A DNA stretch of 64,000 nucleotides from Symbiodinium natans (GCA_905221605.1 CAJNDS010001713.1:386501-450500); one strand, 5' to 3'. Numbered from the stretch's first letter, positions 47,503 to 56,200 are shown. The notes: generated from the letters alone by a model not told the origin. Made by a program: numbers and translations.

Positions 47503-50500
47503 ATGGCAGGAAGACAAGCAGGCATCGGGGCTGTGAGCGCAGGTGCGTGCGGCACACAGTCGGCAGTTCCAGTGCATGGGTGCTTGGGGCAAGGCATGGC
47601 TGGTCAGGACGTTTTGGTCCAGATGCAGCAGCTCATCAGCATGATGTCACCACAGCAAGCTCAAGCGGCGCAAACGGCGCTACAGAAGCAACTTGGAATG
47701 CAGGCGCGTGGAGTGCCTGAGCAGTTTGGACCGGTGCCAGTACCTGTAGGACCTAGGCGAGAGCAGTTCATGCCACAAACGTGGGGTGTGCTTCCTGGAG
47801 CTGGTATGCAGGCTAACATGACGCAAAGCTTTGAGTCACGAGATGTGTTTTCGCGATCTGAGAAATGGTTGGGTCAGCCTCCTGTGACCCATGCAGAGAA
47901 GTGGAGCACGCGTGAGCAAGAGGTTGCTGGGTTTGCAGACTACGTAGTGTCGCTTCAAAGTTGGGCAGCGCTGGCGAGCGTTGTGTTTGCAGAAGAGATA
48001 GGCATGTGTGTGCGTTGGCCAGATACGATTTGGCAACATTCGTTGAATGAAGAGCAGAAGACACGGTCGGTGAGGCTGTATGGCTTGTTGAAAGCAGCTT
48101 TCTTGGACCATGCTCGGGCAACCCTCATGATACAGGCGTTCAGCGAAGGTTTGCCTCTTGCTGGGTCTCTTGCTGATCCAGCCAGAAGTTTGGGAAATGT
48201 GAACTGTGGGTACGAGCTGCTTAGGCAGCTGGCTCAGCAGTTTTCGTTGCGCAGTAGAGCAGAGGCCTTGTCGATGCGGTCGGAACTGTTGCACAGGATA
48301 TTCGCCTTGAGAAATTCAGAAATGAATGCAGCTACGATGGTCGGTGATGTGATCAGAAAGATCGACATAGAGGTGTCACGTTACGCCAAGCTGTTGGGCA
48401 CGCTGCCAACAGCACTAGACAGGCAAGGGTTGAGCATCGGAGATGGAGACATGCTTGTGATTTTGCTGCGGAGTTTGCCAGAAGAAGCGAAGAAGTACGT
48501 TCTGCATCACTCGGGAGCAGAAACGTATCAGTCATGTCGGAGTGCAGCTCTTCGTTTTGAGCGTCAGCAGAGACTCTTCTTGGATCTGAACTTGTCACCA
48601 GGAAAGAAGCAACAAGTGTATGAGGTGTTTGATATGACAGCATGGGACGATGACGGACAGTATGAGTGTGCATGGCATGAGCATGACGGTGCATGGCATG
48701 ATGTGTCAGTTTCTGCGGTAAGTGCTGAACGGTGTGGTCGTTGTGGTAGGAAGAATCACAAGACAGAAAACTGTAGCACAGACATGTCCAAGGTGAAGTG
48801 TTTTTCTTGTGGGGAACTAGGACACATCAGCGCGCATTGCAGTAAAGCCCACGGCTCAGCCTCATCCTCTGGAAAGGGAAAAGGAAAGGAGAAAGGAAAG
48901 GAACGAGGAAAAGGCAAAGATGGAAAAGGAAAGGATAAAGGAAAAGGAAAGGCAAAGGGCAAAGAAAAGGGAGCAAAAGGTCCTGGAAAGGGCAAGAAAG
49001 GAAAGATGTTTGAATTAGTGGAATCTTTGCCGCCAGTGCCTGAGCATCCGCAGGTCGATGAGGGCTGGGGTGCGTTTGTGTGGGATGAGGGCTGGAGCAA
49101 CAGTTGGGATGAGCAATGGGCAGATGAGATCTGGAACGCCGCTGCTGCTGACGAGAGCGTAGGAGAGAGTTTGCAGTTGAGTGCGGTGTTGCCTGTTGAA
49201 CAGCCTGTTTGTCTGGAGCCACTCGTGATCGCTGGACTGAGAGCAGAAGCGAGAGATGGGGAATGGTGGTTGCTGGACAGCGGGGCAGGGGTGACAGTAC
49301 TGAGTCTGAAGTATGCAGAGATGTTTGGGGTCTACGTTGATGATTCGAAGAGGCAGCATGTAGGGCAAGAGTTTTCTGCAGCGAACGGCAGCTCTGTGCG
49401 AATGCTTGGTGAACGGACGATATCCGTCGAACTCCTGCTCGAGAACGGGAGTGGAGAGAACACGTGGCATGCAGCAAGCATGAATGTTTGGGTAGGAGAC
49501 ACGAACCACAACATTATCTCCACGACAATGCTTTGTTTTCGCGGTTGGAGTTTTTCTCAAAATTGTGCCGGGATTGCGCTCGCCACCTCTGCAGGCCTGA
49601 CAGCCAAAGAGGTCACACTGTTTGGAAATGTTCCCTGGTTGAGGTTGAAACCACTGTTGAAGCCCTCCCAGGGTTCTTCGAACGAAATCGAACTTTCCCT
49701 CTCCTCGATATCCGCTGAAGGTGGGGTTCTTGTAGCGCCTGTGACACGGTCGACACAAGCAGAGTTGGCACAGCATCGATTGCAAGGACACACACCGTAT
49801 CATCCTGGCTGCAGACACTGTCAAGTTGCCAGAACGGTCTTTCAGCATCGCAAGCGTGTGAACGGAAGACTTGAAAGTGAAGTCGTGGCAGATTTCTTCT
49901 ACTTGTCATCCACGGGTGAAGATCACAGGCAGGTCCGAGCAGACAACCTGAGGGTGTTGGTACTTGTCGAGCGCATGAGCATGATGACTGGTGCTATCTT
50001 GACATCAGGGGATCTTGTAGCGACGCGTACAGAGATCGTGAAGTGGCTGCGTGAGTTTGGTCTGGAGTCAGGCTCCTCTTCGGTGTTGTTGATCACAGAT
50101 GCTGAAGGGGCAGTGTCCGATTTGATCACAGGGGCTTCTGGCGAATTCTCCTTCCAAGTTCGAAAGGCAGGACCCCAGCATCATGAAGCAGTCGGAGTGG
50201 CAGAACGTGGTGTGCGCAGGATTAAGGAGTCCTTGCAGACGTTGAGGTCAGATCTCAATCAGGAAGGGCTTGACTTGTGCTACAACCATGGAGGATTTGC
50301 CAGTGCGTTGTGCTACGTGTGTGGAAGTTTGAACAGATTCTCTAAAGCGCACGGGAGTGACATGGCACCTTGTGATCTTGTGCTTGGGAGGCCCAGTCCA
50401 AAAGGACCCTTCACTTTGTTTGGAGCCATAGTCCTAGCAGAACTTCCCCAATCAATCAAGGATCTCGCCCCTAACCTTCCCAGGTTCACCGAAAGTGCCT

Positions 50501-53500
50501 TCCTCCATCCCATCCTTGGGTCACAGGCCATCAAAGTTCGAGCGCTCATCCGAGTCGAGGGACAGTTGGTGCTAAAGACATTCGCAGCTACGTCGGTGAA
50601 ACTTTGTGTACCCTTGACATGGCGTCTGGAACTTGTTGAGGGCATCGTTGGAACTCTTGGTGGAGGCCCCCAGTTGCCTTCAGCAAGTGAGGAGCGCGAA
50701 GTTCTTGAGCCACCTGTGTCACTGAGAGCCCCAGCGTCAGGTCCTCCAGCTCAGTGGGTGAGAACTCATGGATACACGGAAGGATGCTCAGCGTGTGACA
50801 ATGCACGACATGGGCGTAGGCTGGGCGGTGCGCATACGAGAGCCTGTCATCGGAGGTATGAACGCTGGTTGACAGAGTCCATGGCATCTGATGAAGCCGG
50901 AAGTGGATCGGCTGAGGCAGGAAGGTCCCAGCAGTTTGAGACCAATGTTGAGAGTGATGAGCGGCAAGTGGTGTTGAAGGACGAAGGTCGAGAGGAAGTG
51001 ATGCCGATTCCGGTGGGGATCCCTGCACCAATGGCGGGGCGCCCACCGTCATCTTCTGAACATGAACCACGACCAGAGAGAGAGCAGCGCTCAGGTGGAG
51101 AGGTGTCGACTCGTGGTGTTGCTTCCGGGAGTACAGGTGATGAGCCAGAGTTGAAGCGTGTGCGGGTAGTTGAGCCAGCATCACCATCAGCATCATCACG
51201 ACCTTCACTGCTACAGCGCAGACCCGCCAAGTCATCCGAGCACATGCAAGTGGACGAGCAAGGATCAGGCCCAAGGGTACCAGAGCAAAAGGGGGTGAAG
51301 AGGCATCCTGATGTTGAGCTTGTTGATCTTGAAGATGAGATTCGAGCCTCAGGACCCCAGGAGCCGAGACGACTCGAGGGCTTGTGCTGGTCCAGCAACG
51401 CATGTGAAAGTGTTCTGCTGAGCGACGTTGTGACAAGTCCGAGCATGTTTGATGTGGAGGTGAACAGCATTCGATTCCGAGATGGAAGTCAGGACGCGAA
51501 GAGTGAGAGTTTCATGTTAGGAGGACGTCGCGTGTTGATCTGGAAGCCTGATGCCGGAGTGGACGACAGTACGCTGGAGGAACTGCCGGGAGATCTTGTA
51601 TTCTCCGGGATGCAAGAGGAACTCACCAACTTAGAGCGTTGTCAGACAGGCAGGGCAATCCTTGAGCATGAAGTGAAGATCATGAAAGCTAAGAACCCAT
51701 CGCTGAGACTTATACCCGCTCGATGGGTTTGTGCCAGAAAGAATCCCACTCGTGTCAGGTGTCGCATTGTGGCAAAGGACCTTGCACATGGCTCGGCAAG
51801 AAAGCAAGGGTTTAGCTCACCAACCCCAAGCCATGATGCCATGATGCTCACCTTGATCTTCATGGCCACGCGTGACATGCAAGGTTGTGCGGCAGACATT
51901 GGGCATGCTTTCATGAACTCGCCGTTGGACACCAAGTCGAATCCCGTTGTGTTGAAGCTACCGCTGAGCATCAGTTCGGAAGATGGCCAGGCTATCTTCT
52001 TCTTCCTGTATTGCGCATTGAATGGACTGCGGGATGCTTCGTTGGCATGGCTTAAGCTTCTTTCTTCGTTGATCCGTCCACTAGGTCTGTTGAGTGATGC
52101 ACGTGAGCCATGTCTCTTTGCGGGTGTTGTGTGGCACAAGGATAGATCAAGCAGAGTGATGATCGTATGCTACGTGGACGATTTGCTAATCGTCACTGAT
52201 GATCAGTGGGCTGAAGACTTGGTCTTGAGTGCCATCGGGAAGCGAGTAACCGTAAAGGTGACAGGTAGGGTGAAGACATCCAGCCAAGGTGGCGGCATGG
52301 TTGAGTTCATTGGTCGGTGCATTCGTCGGTGGCCGGGGCAGAGTGCAGTCGAGGTAGGTGTGAAGCCTGAATACTTGCAATCATGCTTCGATGCGTTTGG
52401 CATCCAAAAGGGCACAACTGCCGTTCCAGACCTGGCAGGTCTACTGGAGAAAACAGGTGCACCGGTTTTGACGTCGGAGGCCTACAGCAGATTCCGCAGA
52501 GTGCTTGGAAAGGTTCTCTGGTATGCCCAGACAAGGCAAGATCTGAAACTGATGATTGGACTCATCAGTACGCAACAAGCTGCGCCGACACAGAGCACCG
52601 AGGCGGCGTTGAGGGCACTTCTACGTTATCTCTACACCGACAGACATGTTGCACTGCGCTTGCCGTCATCGGAGTTGAGTGGTGAGTTCTTGGAATGTTC
52701 CGAAGATGTGCTGCGGAATGGTGTGCATGTCTTTGCAGATGCGTCTCATGCTCCATACAGGTTCATCGGCAGAAGAGGGATCACAGGTGGAGCCATCTGC
52801 TTTGGAGGAGGTCTTGTGCGAGGGATCGCGAAAGTGCAAGGAGTGGTGTGCTTGTCATCTTGTGAGGCTGAGCTTCATGCGTTGCAGTATGCTGCACAGG
52901 AGACAATCGGATTTTTGCACTTGCTTGATCGTGTCTTCACTGCCTTTGGTGAACTTCAAGGTTCAATTGATGTGCAGATGAGTGCCCATGCAGAGGATGA
53001 AGGTGGTGAAGAACAGCATGACAAGATCTACACTGAACTGTTGACGGACAGTCAGGCAGCGTTGGATGTCATTCATGCAGAAGACGTCCCTAAGCGTTCG
53101 CGGCATGTGGAGATCCGATTGGCATGGATGAGAGAACATCTCTTGAGAGGTCGGCTCAAGTTGCGTTGGCTGAGAGGCGCGGAGAATGCTGCTGATCTTT
53201 ACACTAAAAATCTCGGAACTCGACTCTTCCAAGAACACAGAACGCGATTAGGCTTCATCACACAAGATGGACATGTGGAGGCGTTGTACATGTTGTCACA
53301 GCTGCGAGTTTCTCCAGAGAGCATGAAGGAATCTGATGAAGTGGCAGTGCTGGAGGTGTTTTGCAGTGAGGATTCGGCCCTGTGTCAGGTGTGTGGATCA
53401 CTTGGGGTGCCGTATTGCGGGATCACAGCCAATGCCGAGACCTCAAGAGTGTTGGCAGAAACCATCAAGGTCATCACTGCTTGGAAGAACAGAGGGCTTT

Positions 53501-53958
53501 GGATCCACGTTCACGTGTCCACGCCTTGCTCTTCAGGATCGCCACTGCGGAACTTTGTGCAAAGATGTACAAAATCTGATCTTGAGTGGGAGGCGTTGAT
53601 GCGATCTGCAGAGAGGTATCTGAGGCTTGGAGATGGACGTACGTTCGAATTGCCAAAGCAAAACATGATTTGGAAGAGATGGGGAACACAGAATGTCCTT
53701 CGAGCCTCAGGTCTTGTGTATCCCGTAGATGTGTGGCTATGCGCCACCGGCGTGTTGAGTCGAAGCGGTCTTCCAGTGTCAAAACGTCTCAGGTTCATGT
53801 GTTCACATCTCGAGTGCGCCCAGAAGCTTTTCGACATGTTTGGAAGATGCAGTTGCCAGACACATGCCTCGTTCCATGACATTGACTACACAGCAACAGG
53901 GAGGTATAGCAAGGTGCTGGCAGAAGGGTTGGTCAAAGCCCTGAAAGCAACAAACTGA
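47503..53958 (+). CDS. Copia-type Gag-Pol polyprotein with C-terminal methyltransferase-like domain
   Basis: This 2151-residue polyprotein would be cut into capsid and replication enzymes. The start is the first ATG after an in-frame stop at 47479. Gag fills residues 1-500, with zinc knuckles C411-C414-H419-C424 and C433-C436-H441-C446 and a Lys/Gly-rich tail (about 457-501). The protease has D592-S-G. The integrase has H758, H763, C770, C773, then D797, D866 and E901 (34 residues between the last two). A finger C1095-C1098-H1111-C1115 follows, then a Ser/Glu-rich linker. RT spans about 1395-1640 with D1465 and Y1557-V-D-D1560. RNase H has D1746, E1788, D1849 and D1898. Residues about 1947-2151 form an extra domain: EVFC at 1951, TPC2009, F2048-E-L-P, KRLRF at 2094. 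Copia polyproteins usually end after RNase H and are about 1300-1500 residues. Codon use is even throughout, with no frameshift. Confidence 0.95.
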   Translation: MAGRQAGIGAVSAGACGTQSAVPVHGCLGQGMAGQDVLVQMQQLISMMSPQQAQAAQTALQKQLGMQARGVPEQFGPVPVPVGPRREQFMPQTWGVLPGAGMQANMTQSFESRDVFSRSEKWLGQPPVTHAEKWSTREQEVAGFADYVVSLQSWAALASVVFAEEIGMCVRWPDTIWQHSLNEEQKTRSVRLYGLLKAAFLDHARATLMIQAFSEGLPLAGSLADPARSLGNVNCGYELLRQLAQQFSLRSRAEALSMRSELLHRIFALRNSEMNAATMVGDVIRKIDIEVSRYAKLLGTLPTALDRQGLSIGDGDMLVILLRSLPEEAKKYVLHHSGAETYQSCRSAALRFERQQRLFLDLNLSPGKKQQVYEVFDMTAWDDDGQYECAWHEHDGAWHDVSVSAVSAERCGRCGRKNHKTENCSTDMSKVKCFSCGELGHISAHCSKAHGSASSSGKGKGKEKGKERGKGKDGKGKDKGKGKAKGKEKGAKGPGKGKKGKMFELVESLPPVPEHPQVDEGWGAFVWDEGWSNSWDEQWADEIWNAAAADESVGESLQLSAVLPVEQPVCLEPLVIAGLRAEARDGEWWLLDSGAGVTVLSLKYAEMFGVYVDDSKRQHVGQEFSAANGSSVRMLGERTISVELLLENGSGENTWHAASMNVWVGDTNHNIISTTMLCFRGWSFSQNCAGIALATSAGLTAKEVTLFGNVPWLRLKPLLKPSQGSSNEIELSLSSISAEGGVLVAPVTRSTQAELAQHRLQGHTPYHPGCRHCQVARTVFQHRKRVNGRLESEVVADFFYLSSTGEDHRQVRADNLRVLVLVERMSMMTGAILTSGDLVATRTEIVKWLREFGLESGSSSVLLITDAEGAVSDLITGASGEFSFQVRKAGPQHHEAVGVAERGVRRIKESLQTLRSDLNQEGLDLCYNHGGFASALCYVCGSLNRFSKAHGSDMAPCDLVLGRPSPKGPFTLFGAIVLAELPQSIKDLAPNLPRFTESAFLHPILGSQAIKVRALIRVEGQLVLKTFAATSVKLCVPLTWRLELVEGIVGTLGGGPQLPSASEEREVLEPPVSLRAPASGPPAQWVRTHGYTEGCSACDNARHGRRLGGAHTRACHRRYERWLTESMASDEAGSGSAEAGRSQQFETNVESDERQVVLKDEGREEVMPIPVGIPAPMAGRPPSSSEHEPRPEREQRSGGEVSTRGVASGSTGDEPELKRVRVVEPASPSASSRPSLLQRRPAKSSEHMQVDEQGSGPRVPEQKGVKRHPDVELVDLEDEIRASGPQEPRRLEGLCWSSNACESVLLSDVVTSPSMFDVEVNSIRFRDGSQDAKSESFMLGGRRVLIWKPDAGVDDSTLEELPGDLVFSGMQEELTNLERCQTGRAILEHEVKIMKAKNPSLRLIPARWVCARKNPTRVRCRIVAKDLAHGSARKQGFSSPTPSHDAMMLTLIFMATRDMQGCAADIGHAFMNSPLDTKSNPVVLKLPLSISSEDGQAIFFFLYCALNGLRDASLAWLKLLSSLIRPLGLLSDAREPCLFAGVVWHKDRSSRVMIVCYVDDLLIVTDDQWAEDLVLSAIGKRVTVKVTGRVKTSSQGGGMVEFIGRCIRRWPGQSAVEVGVKPEYLQSCFDAFGIQKGTTAVPDLAGLLEKTGAPVLTSEAYSRFRRVLGKVLWYAQTRQDLKLMIGLISTQQAAPTQSTEAALRALLRYLYTDRHVALRLPSSELSGEFLECSEDVLRNGVHVFADASHAPYRFIGRRGITGGAICFGGGLVRGIAKVQGVVCLSSCEAELHALQYAAQETIGFLHLLDRVFTAFGELQGSIDVQMSAHAEDEGGEEQHDKIYTELLTDSQAALDVIHAEDVPKRSRHVEIRLAWMREHLLRGRLKLRWLRGAENAADLYTKNLGTRLFQEHRTRLGFITQDGHVEALYMLSQLRVSPESMKESDEVAVLEVFCSEDSALCQVCGSLGVPYCGITANAETSRVLAETIKVITAWKNRGLWIHVHVSTPCSSGSPLRNFVQRCTKSDLEWEALMRSAERYLRLGDGRTFELPKQNMIWKRWGTQNVLRASGLVYPVDVWLCATGVLSRSGLPVSKRLRFMCSHLECAQKLFDMFGRCSCQTHASFHDIDYTATGRYSKVLAEGLVKALKATN

Positions 53959-53965
53959 AAGGGGG
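53957..53965 (+). promoter_or_regulatory. First polypurine tract, overlapping the pol stop codon
   Basis: GAAAGGGGG overlaps the TGA stop and is identical to nine bases of the tract at 54887-54895. In copia elements the tract that primes plus-strand synthesis normally lies just after pol and against the LTR. Here the 900-base second frame separates this one from the LTR, so it may be vestigial or act as a central tract. Confidence 0.5.
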
Positions 53966-54102
53966 ATCCGATTTGGTTTCATCTTACGCCACACATGATC
54001 AAGTCATGTGAGGAGTATAGTCAGGGTGCGTTTTGCACAGTGCATTTGCACAGCACTTGCGATTCTTTGTAACGCAAGTTTTCTAGTTTTCCCTCGGGCG
54101 TC
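53966..54102. other. Spacer between pol and the second frame
   Basis: There are 137 bases without a coding signal. It contains the 16-base palindrome-like pair ACATGATCAAGTCATGT. How the downstream frame is expressed (separate trans-spliced mRNA or otherwise) is not visible. Confidence 0.6.
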
Positions 54103-54834
54103 ATGGTTGCACAGCCTTTGATGAGAGTGGCGATTTCAGTGGCCATTCTTGCGTTGATGAGCTCTGGAGTGGAGACTGCGAGGCCAGTAGAGCTTTGGGG
54201 AACCACCTTCATGGGCAGCGAGCTTGTACAGATGTTTGCTAGTCCGACTTGGGATCCAGTATGGATCATCATCATCGGGTGCTTTGTCAACGGCATCTTG
54301 GTTGGTACGCTGATCATGACATGCTGTTGTGCGTGGGCATTGTTTTTCCGGATGAGCTATGGGCAGCAAAGAGCTGCTACACAGAACCCGCCTCTGGATG
54401 ATGACACGATGAAGCCACAAGGTGCCCAAAACAACTCTATGCCTGAGAGAAGTCAACAGATGAACCCTCGTAAGCCAGATGGCAAAAAGGAGGCATCGTC
54501 GTTGAGAGCGAGGCCGAAGGCAGCTGGTGCAAGGGAGAAGCATGCAAGTTCCAGCTGCAAGGATAGAGTGGACAAGCGCATCTTTGCTTCAGAGTCTCAG
54601 GGCATCTTTCATCACGATCAGACATGCCATCGCATGGAGGGATCATGGCGAACTATGTGGCAGTGTGGAAACTGTAAGCCAGAGCCAGGCAACACAGAAC
54701 TGTGTGTCTTCCCGTCCGGGGACAAATATCACAGTGTGTACTGCAAGCATGTGGCGGCCGTTACCTCCAACCCGACATGCATCACTCCGTGTTCGACATG
54801 TGTGACAGGGAACAGACCTCTGAGATTGGAGTGA
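54103..54834 (+). CDS. Second element ORF: membrane protein with duplicated His/Cys motif
   Basis: A 243-residue frame between pol and the 3' LTR. Residues 7-26 are hydrophobic and end SSGVETA, like a cleavable signal peptide. Residues 54-82 (WIIIIGCFVNGILVGTL...) form a strong membrane segment with three consecutive Cys at 74-76. A basic, Lys/Arg/Ser-rich stretch spans about 105-160. The C-terminus has two similar units: H171-x3-C175...C188-x2-C191 and Y209-H210-x3-C214...C226-x3-C230-x2-C233. The YHxxxC...PCxxC pattern recalls small zinc-binding domains of the Ada/ComE-associated type. The position matches the env-like third frame of some copia elements, but nothing shows an envelope or fusion function. 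The product is unknown. Membrane anchoring plus zinc-mediated nucleic-acid binding is an inference. Confidence 0.7.
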   Translation: MVAQPLMRVAISVAILALMSSGVETARPVELWGTTFMGSELVQMFASPTWDPVWIIIIGCFVNGILVGTLIMTCCCAWALFFRMSYGQQRAATQNPPLDDDTMKPQGAQNNSMPERSQQMNPRKPDGKKEASSLRARPKAAGAREKHASSSCKDRVDKRIFASESQGIFHHDQTCHRMEGSWRTMWQCGNCKPEPGNTELCVFPSGDKYHSVYCKHVAAVTSNPTCITPCSTCVTGNRPLRLE

Positions 54835-54885
54835 TCATCTGAAGATGTCGTCATCTGAGAGTGAGGTGAGACAAAAAGGTCATCC

Positions 54886-54895
54886 CGAAAGGGGG
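54886..54895 (+). promoter_or_regulatory. Polypurine tract next to the 3' LTR
   Basis: CGAAAGGGGG ends exactly where the LTR begins with TGTGAAAATC. Its position and purine content fit the primer site for plus-strand DNA synthesis. Confidence 0.8.
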
Positions 54896-55229
54896 TGTGA
54901 AAATCTGTGTATAGACACGTCTGCGGGATGCCTTTTAGGCCAAGGCGCATGTTTGACGTGCTTACTGTATGTCCGGGACATGCAGGTCTTCCCTGAACAG
55001 TCGAGCATGTTTTTCCTTGAGATTTTGTTTTGTAGGAGAAGTGAGCTTGCGTAGGTGGCGTCAACTGGGTTTTTCCAGTTTTACTTTTGACTCTTGGCTC
55101 AAGGTCAAGAGAGCTGAGAAAGCACTAAGAAGGCAGGACAACTGCACGTCGCTTTGTGTGACCGAGAAAGTGCTGTGCAAGTGCGAAGCTGTGTGTAAGT
55201 TGGGTTTGTGCTGTTTAGAAACTTTTACA
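54896..55229 (+). mobile_element. 3' LTR of the copia element (334 bp)
   Basis: It begins TGTGAAAATCTGTG directly after the polypurine tract and ends AACTTTTACA. Both ends are shared with the inverted LTR at 45605-46899, which fixes the boundaries. The next five bases are GCCAG, the likely target duplication. It contains TTGGCTCAAG followed by GT at 55094-55105, matching the 3' end of the dinoflagellate spliced leader. It also contains TTTAGGCCAAGGCG, complementary to a leader segment next to the primer site on the minus strand (45570s). Confidence 0.88.
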
Positions 55230-56200
55230 GCCAGACACAACACGAAACCACCAAAGAACAGACACCGAAGAAACAAAGCAAGCAATCGCGCAAAACTACA
55301 AGATACCCCACGGACTCAGTGCTCGAGGTCGCTTTTTGTCATCCAAGAAGACAAGACAAGGGCAGCTGTTCTTTGCCGCAAAGGTCTTTTTCCGCGCAGC
55401 ACTCATCGTTGGAAAATCACTCTTTCCGTTCAAGTCTGCACGCAGTACTGCGTTGCAATTCCGGTTGTGTTTGCAAGCATCGGTAAAGTTTTGGCAAGTA
55501 TGTAAATCTTTCTGGAATCTAGTCTTTGCAGAGTCTGAAAAAGACATTTTTCACAAAAAATCGCAATCTTTAAAGTTTTTGCATTTCTTGAGTTAGCACT
55601 TATCACGATTTGACGATTGTGGCGCTTTCCAAATTAAACCTTAAAAGAACAACCCCACCCAGAGCTGCAGTGGACTTCAAACCTTCTTGTCAGATCCACC
55701 GCCAAGAGCGCTAATACTTGTTAATTTTGCTGTTGTGACGGAAAATTTTGTTTGTGCGCTTTCTTGGTTGGTGCACACGCGCAGACTCAAAGTGCACAGG
55801 CTCTTCGGGGTCAGACGTGCTTACAGGTGCCAGCAAAGGCACAAACTTAAGAAAACCTTCCGGGTCAGGCATGCTTGCAGGTCAAAACACTCAGGTTCTT
55901 CATTTAGGGTTTGGTTTGCTTTTCTTACCTCTTACCCTTAACAGCACTAGGCATTGTCTGGTTTCTGCTGGAAAAGTGCCTAGAACAACCAGCAAGCCTG
56001 TTTATGCATGGATAAGTGCCTGGCGGGAAAAAATTGCTGTGATTGACTTGTAATCCGGCGCGGGCCTGTTAAGAAACGCCATGGCTTCTGGACAGCGCCA
56101 CCCTCTTAGAGTGCCAGACACGGACATCTGTTGGTCTATCTTGCGCAGTATGATGGATACATCTTGCTCGTTACGGCTTCTGCAATAGAAGCAAGCTTCT
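55230..56200. other. Unassigned sequence downstream of the element
   Basis: A pair of degenerate direct repeats of about 55 bases (CTTCGGGGTCAGACGTGCTTACAGG, seen in parts, and CTTCCGGGTCAGGCATGCTTGCAGG) lies near 55800-55905. Frames of 178 and 92 codons starting inside the LTR are overlapping and unlikely to be real. No gene was recognised. Confidence 0.55.

Larger units (their letters stand above)
47503..55229 (+). mobile_element. Ty1/copia-class LTR retrotransposon, internal region and 3' LTR
   Basis: The order is gag-protease-integrase-RT-RNase H, which defines the copia superfamily (integrase before RT). It is followed by a second frame, a polypurine tract and an LTR with TG...CA ends. 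The main frame has no stop or frameshift and all catalytic residues I can check are present, so this is a young or recently active copy. No direct-orientation 5' LTR lies upstream; the related LTR at 45605-46899 is inverted. Without a proper 5' LTR this copy probably cannot complete a normal replication cycle (inference). Confidence 0.9.

Noticed and set aside
54103-54834. Calling the second element ORF an envelope protein
   Set aside because: It has only a signal-like start and one clear membrane segment, no fusion peptide or coiled coil, and the Cys/His pattern looks like zinc binding. Position alone does not make it an envelope gene.
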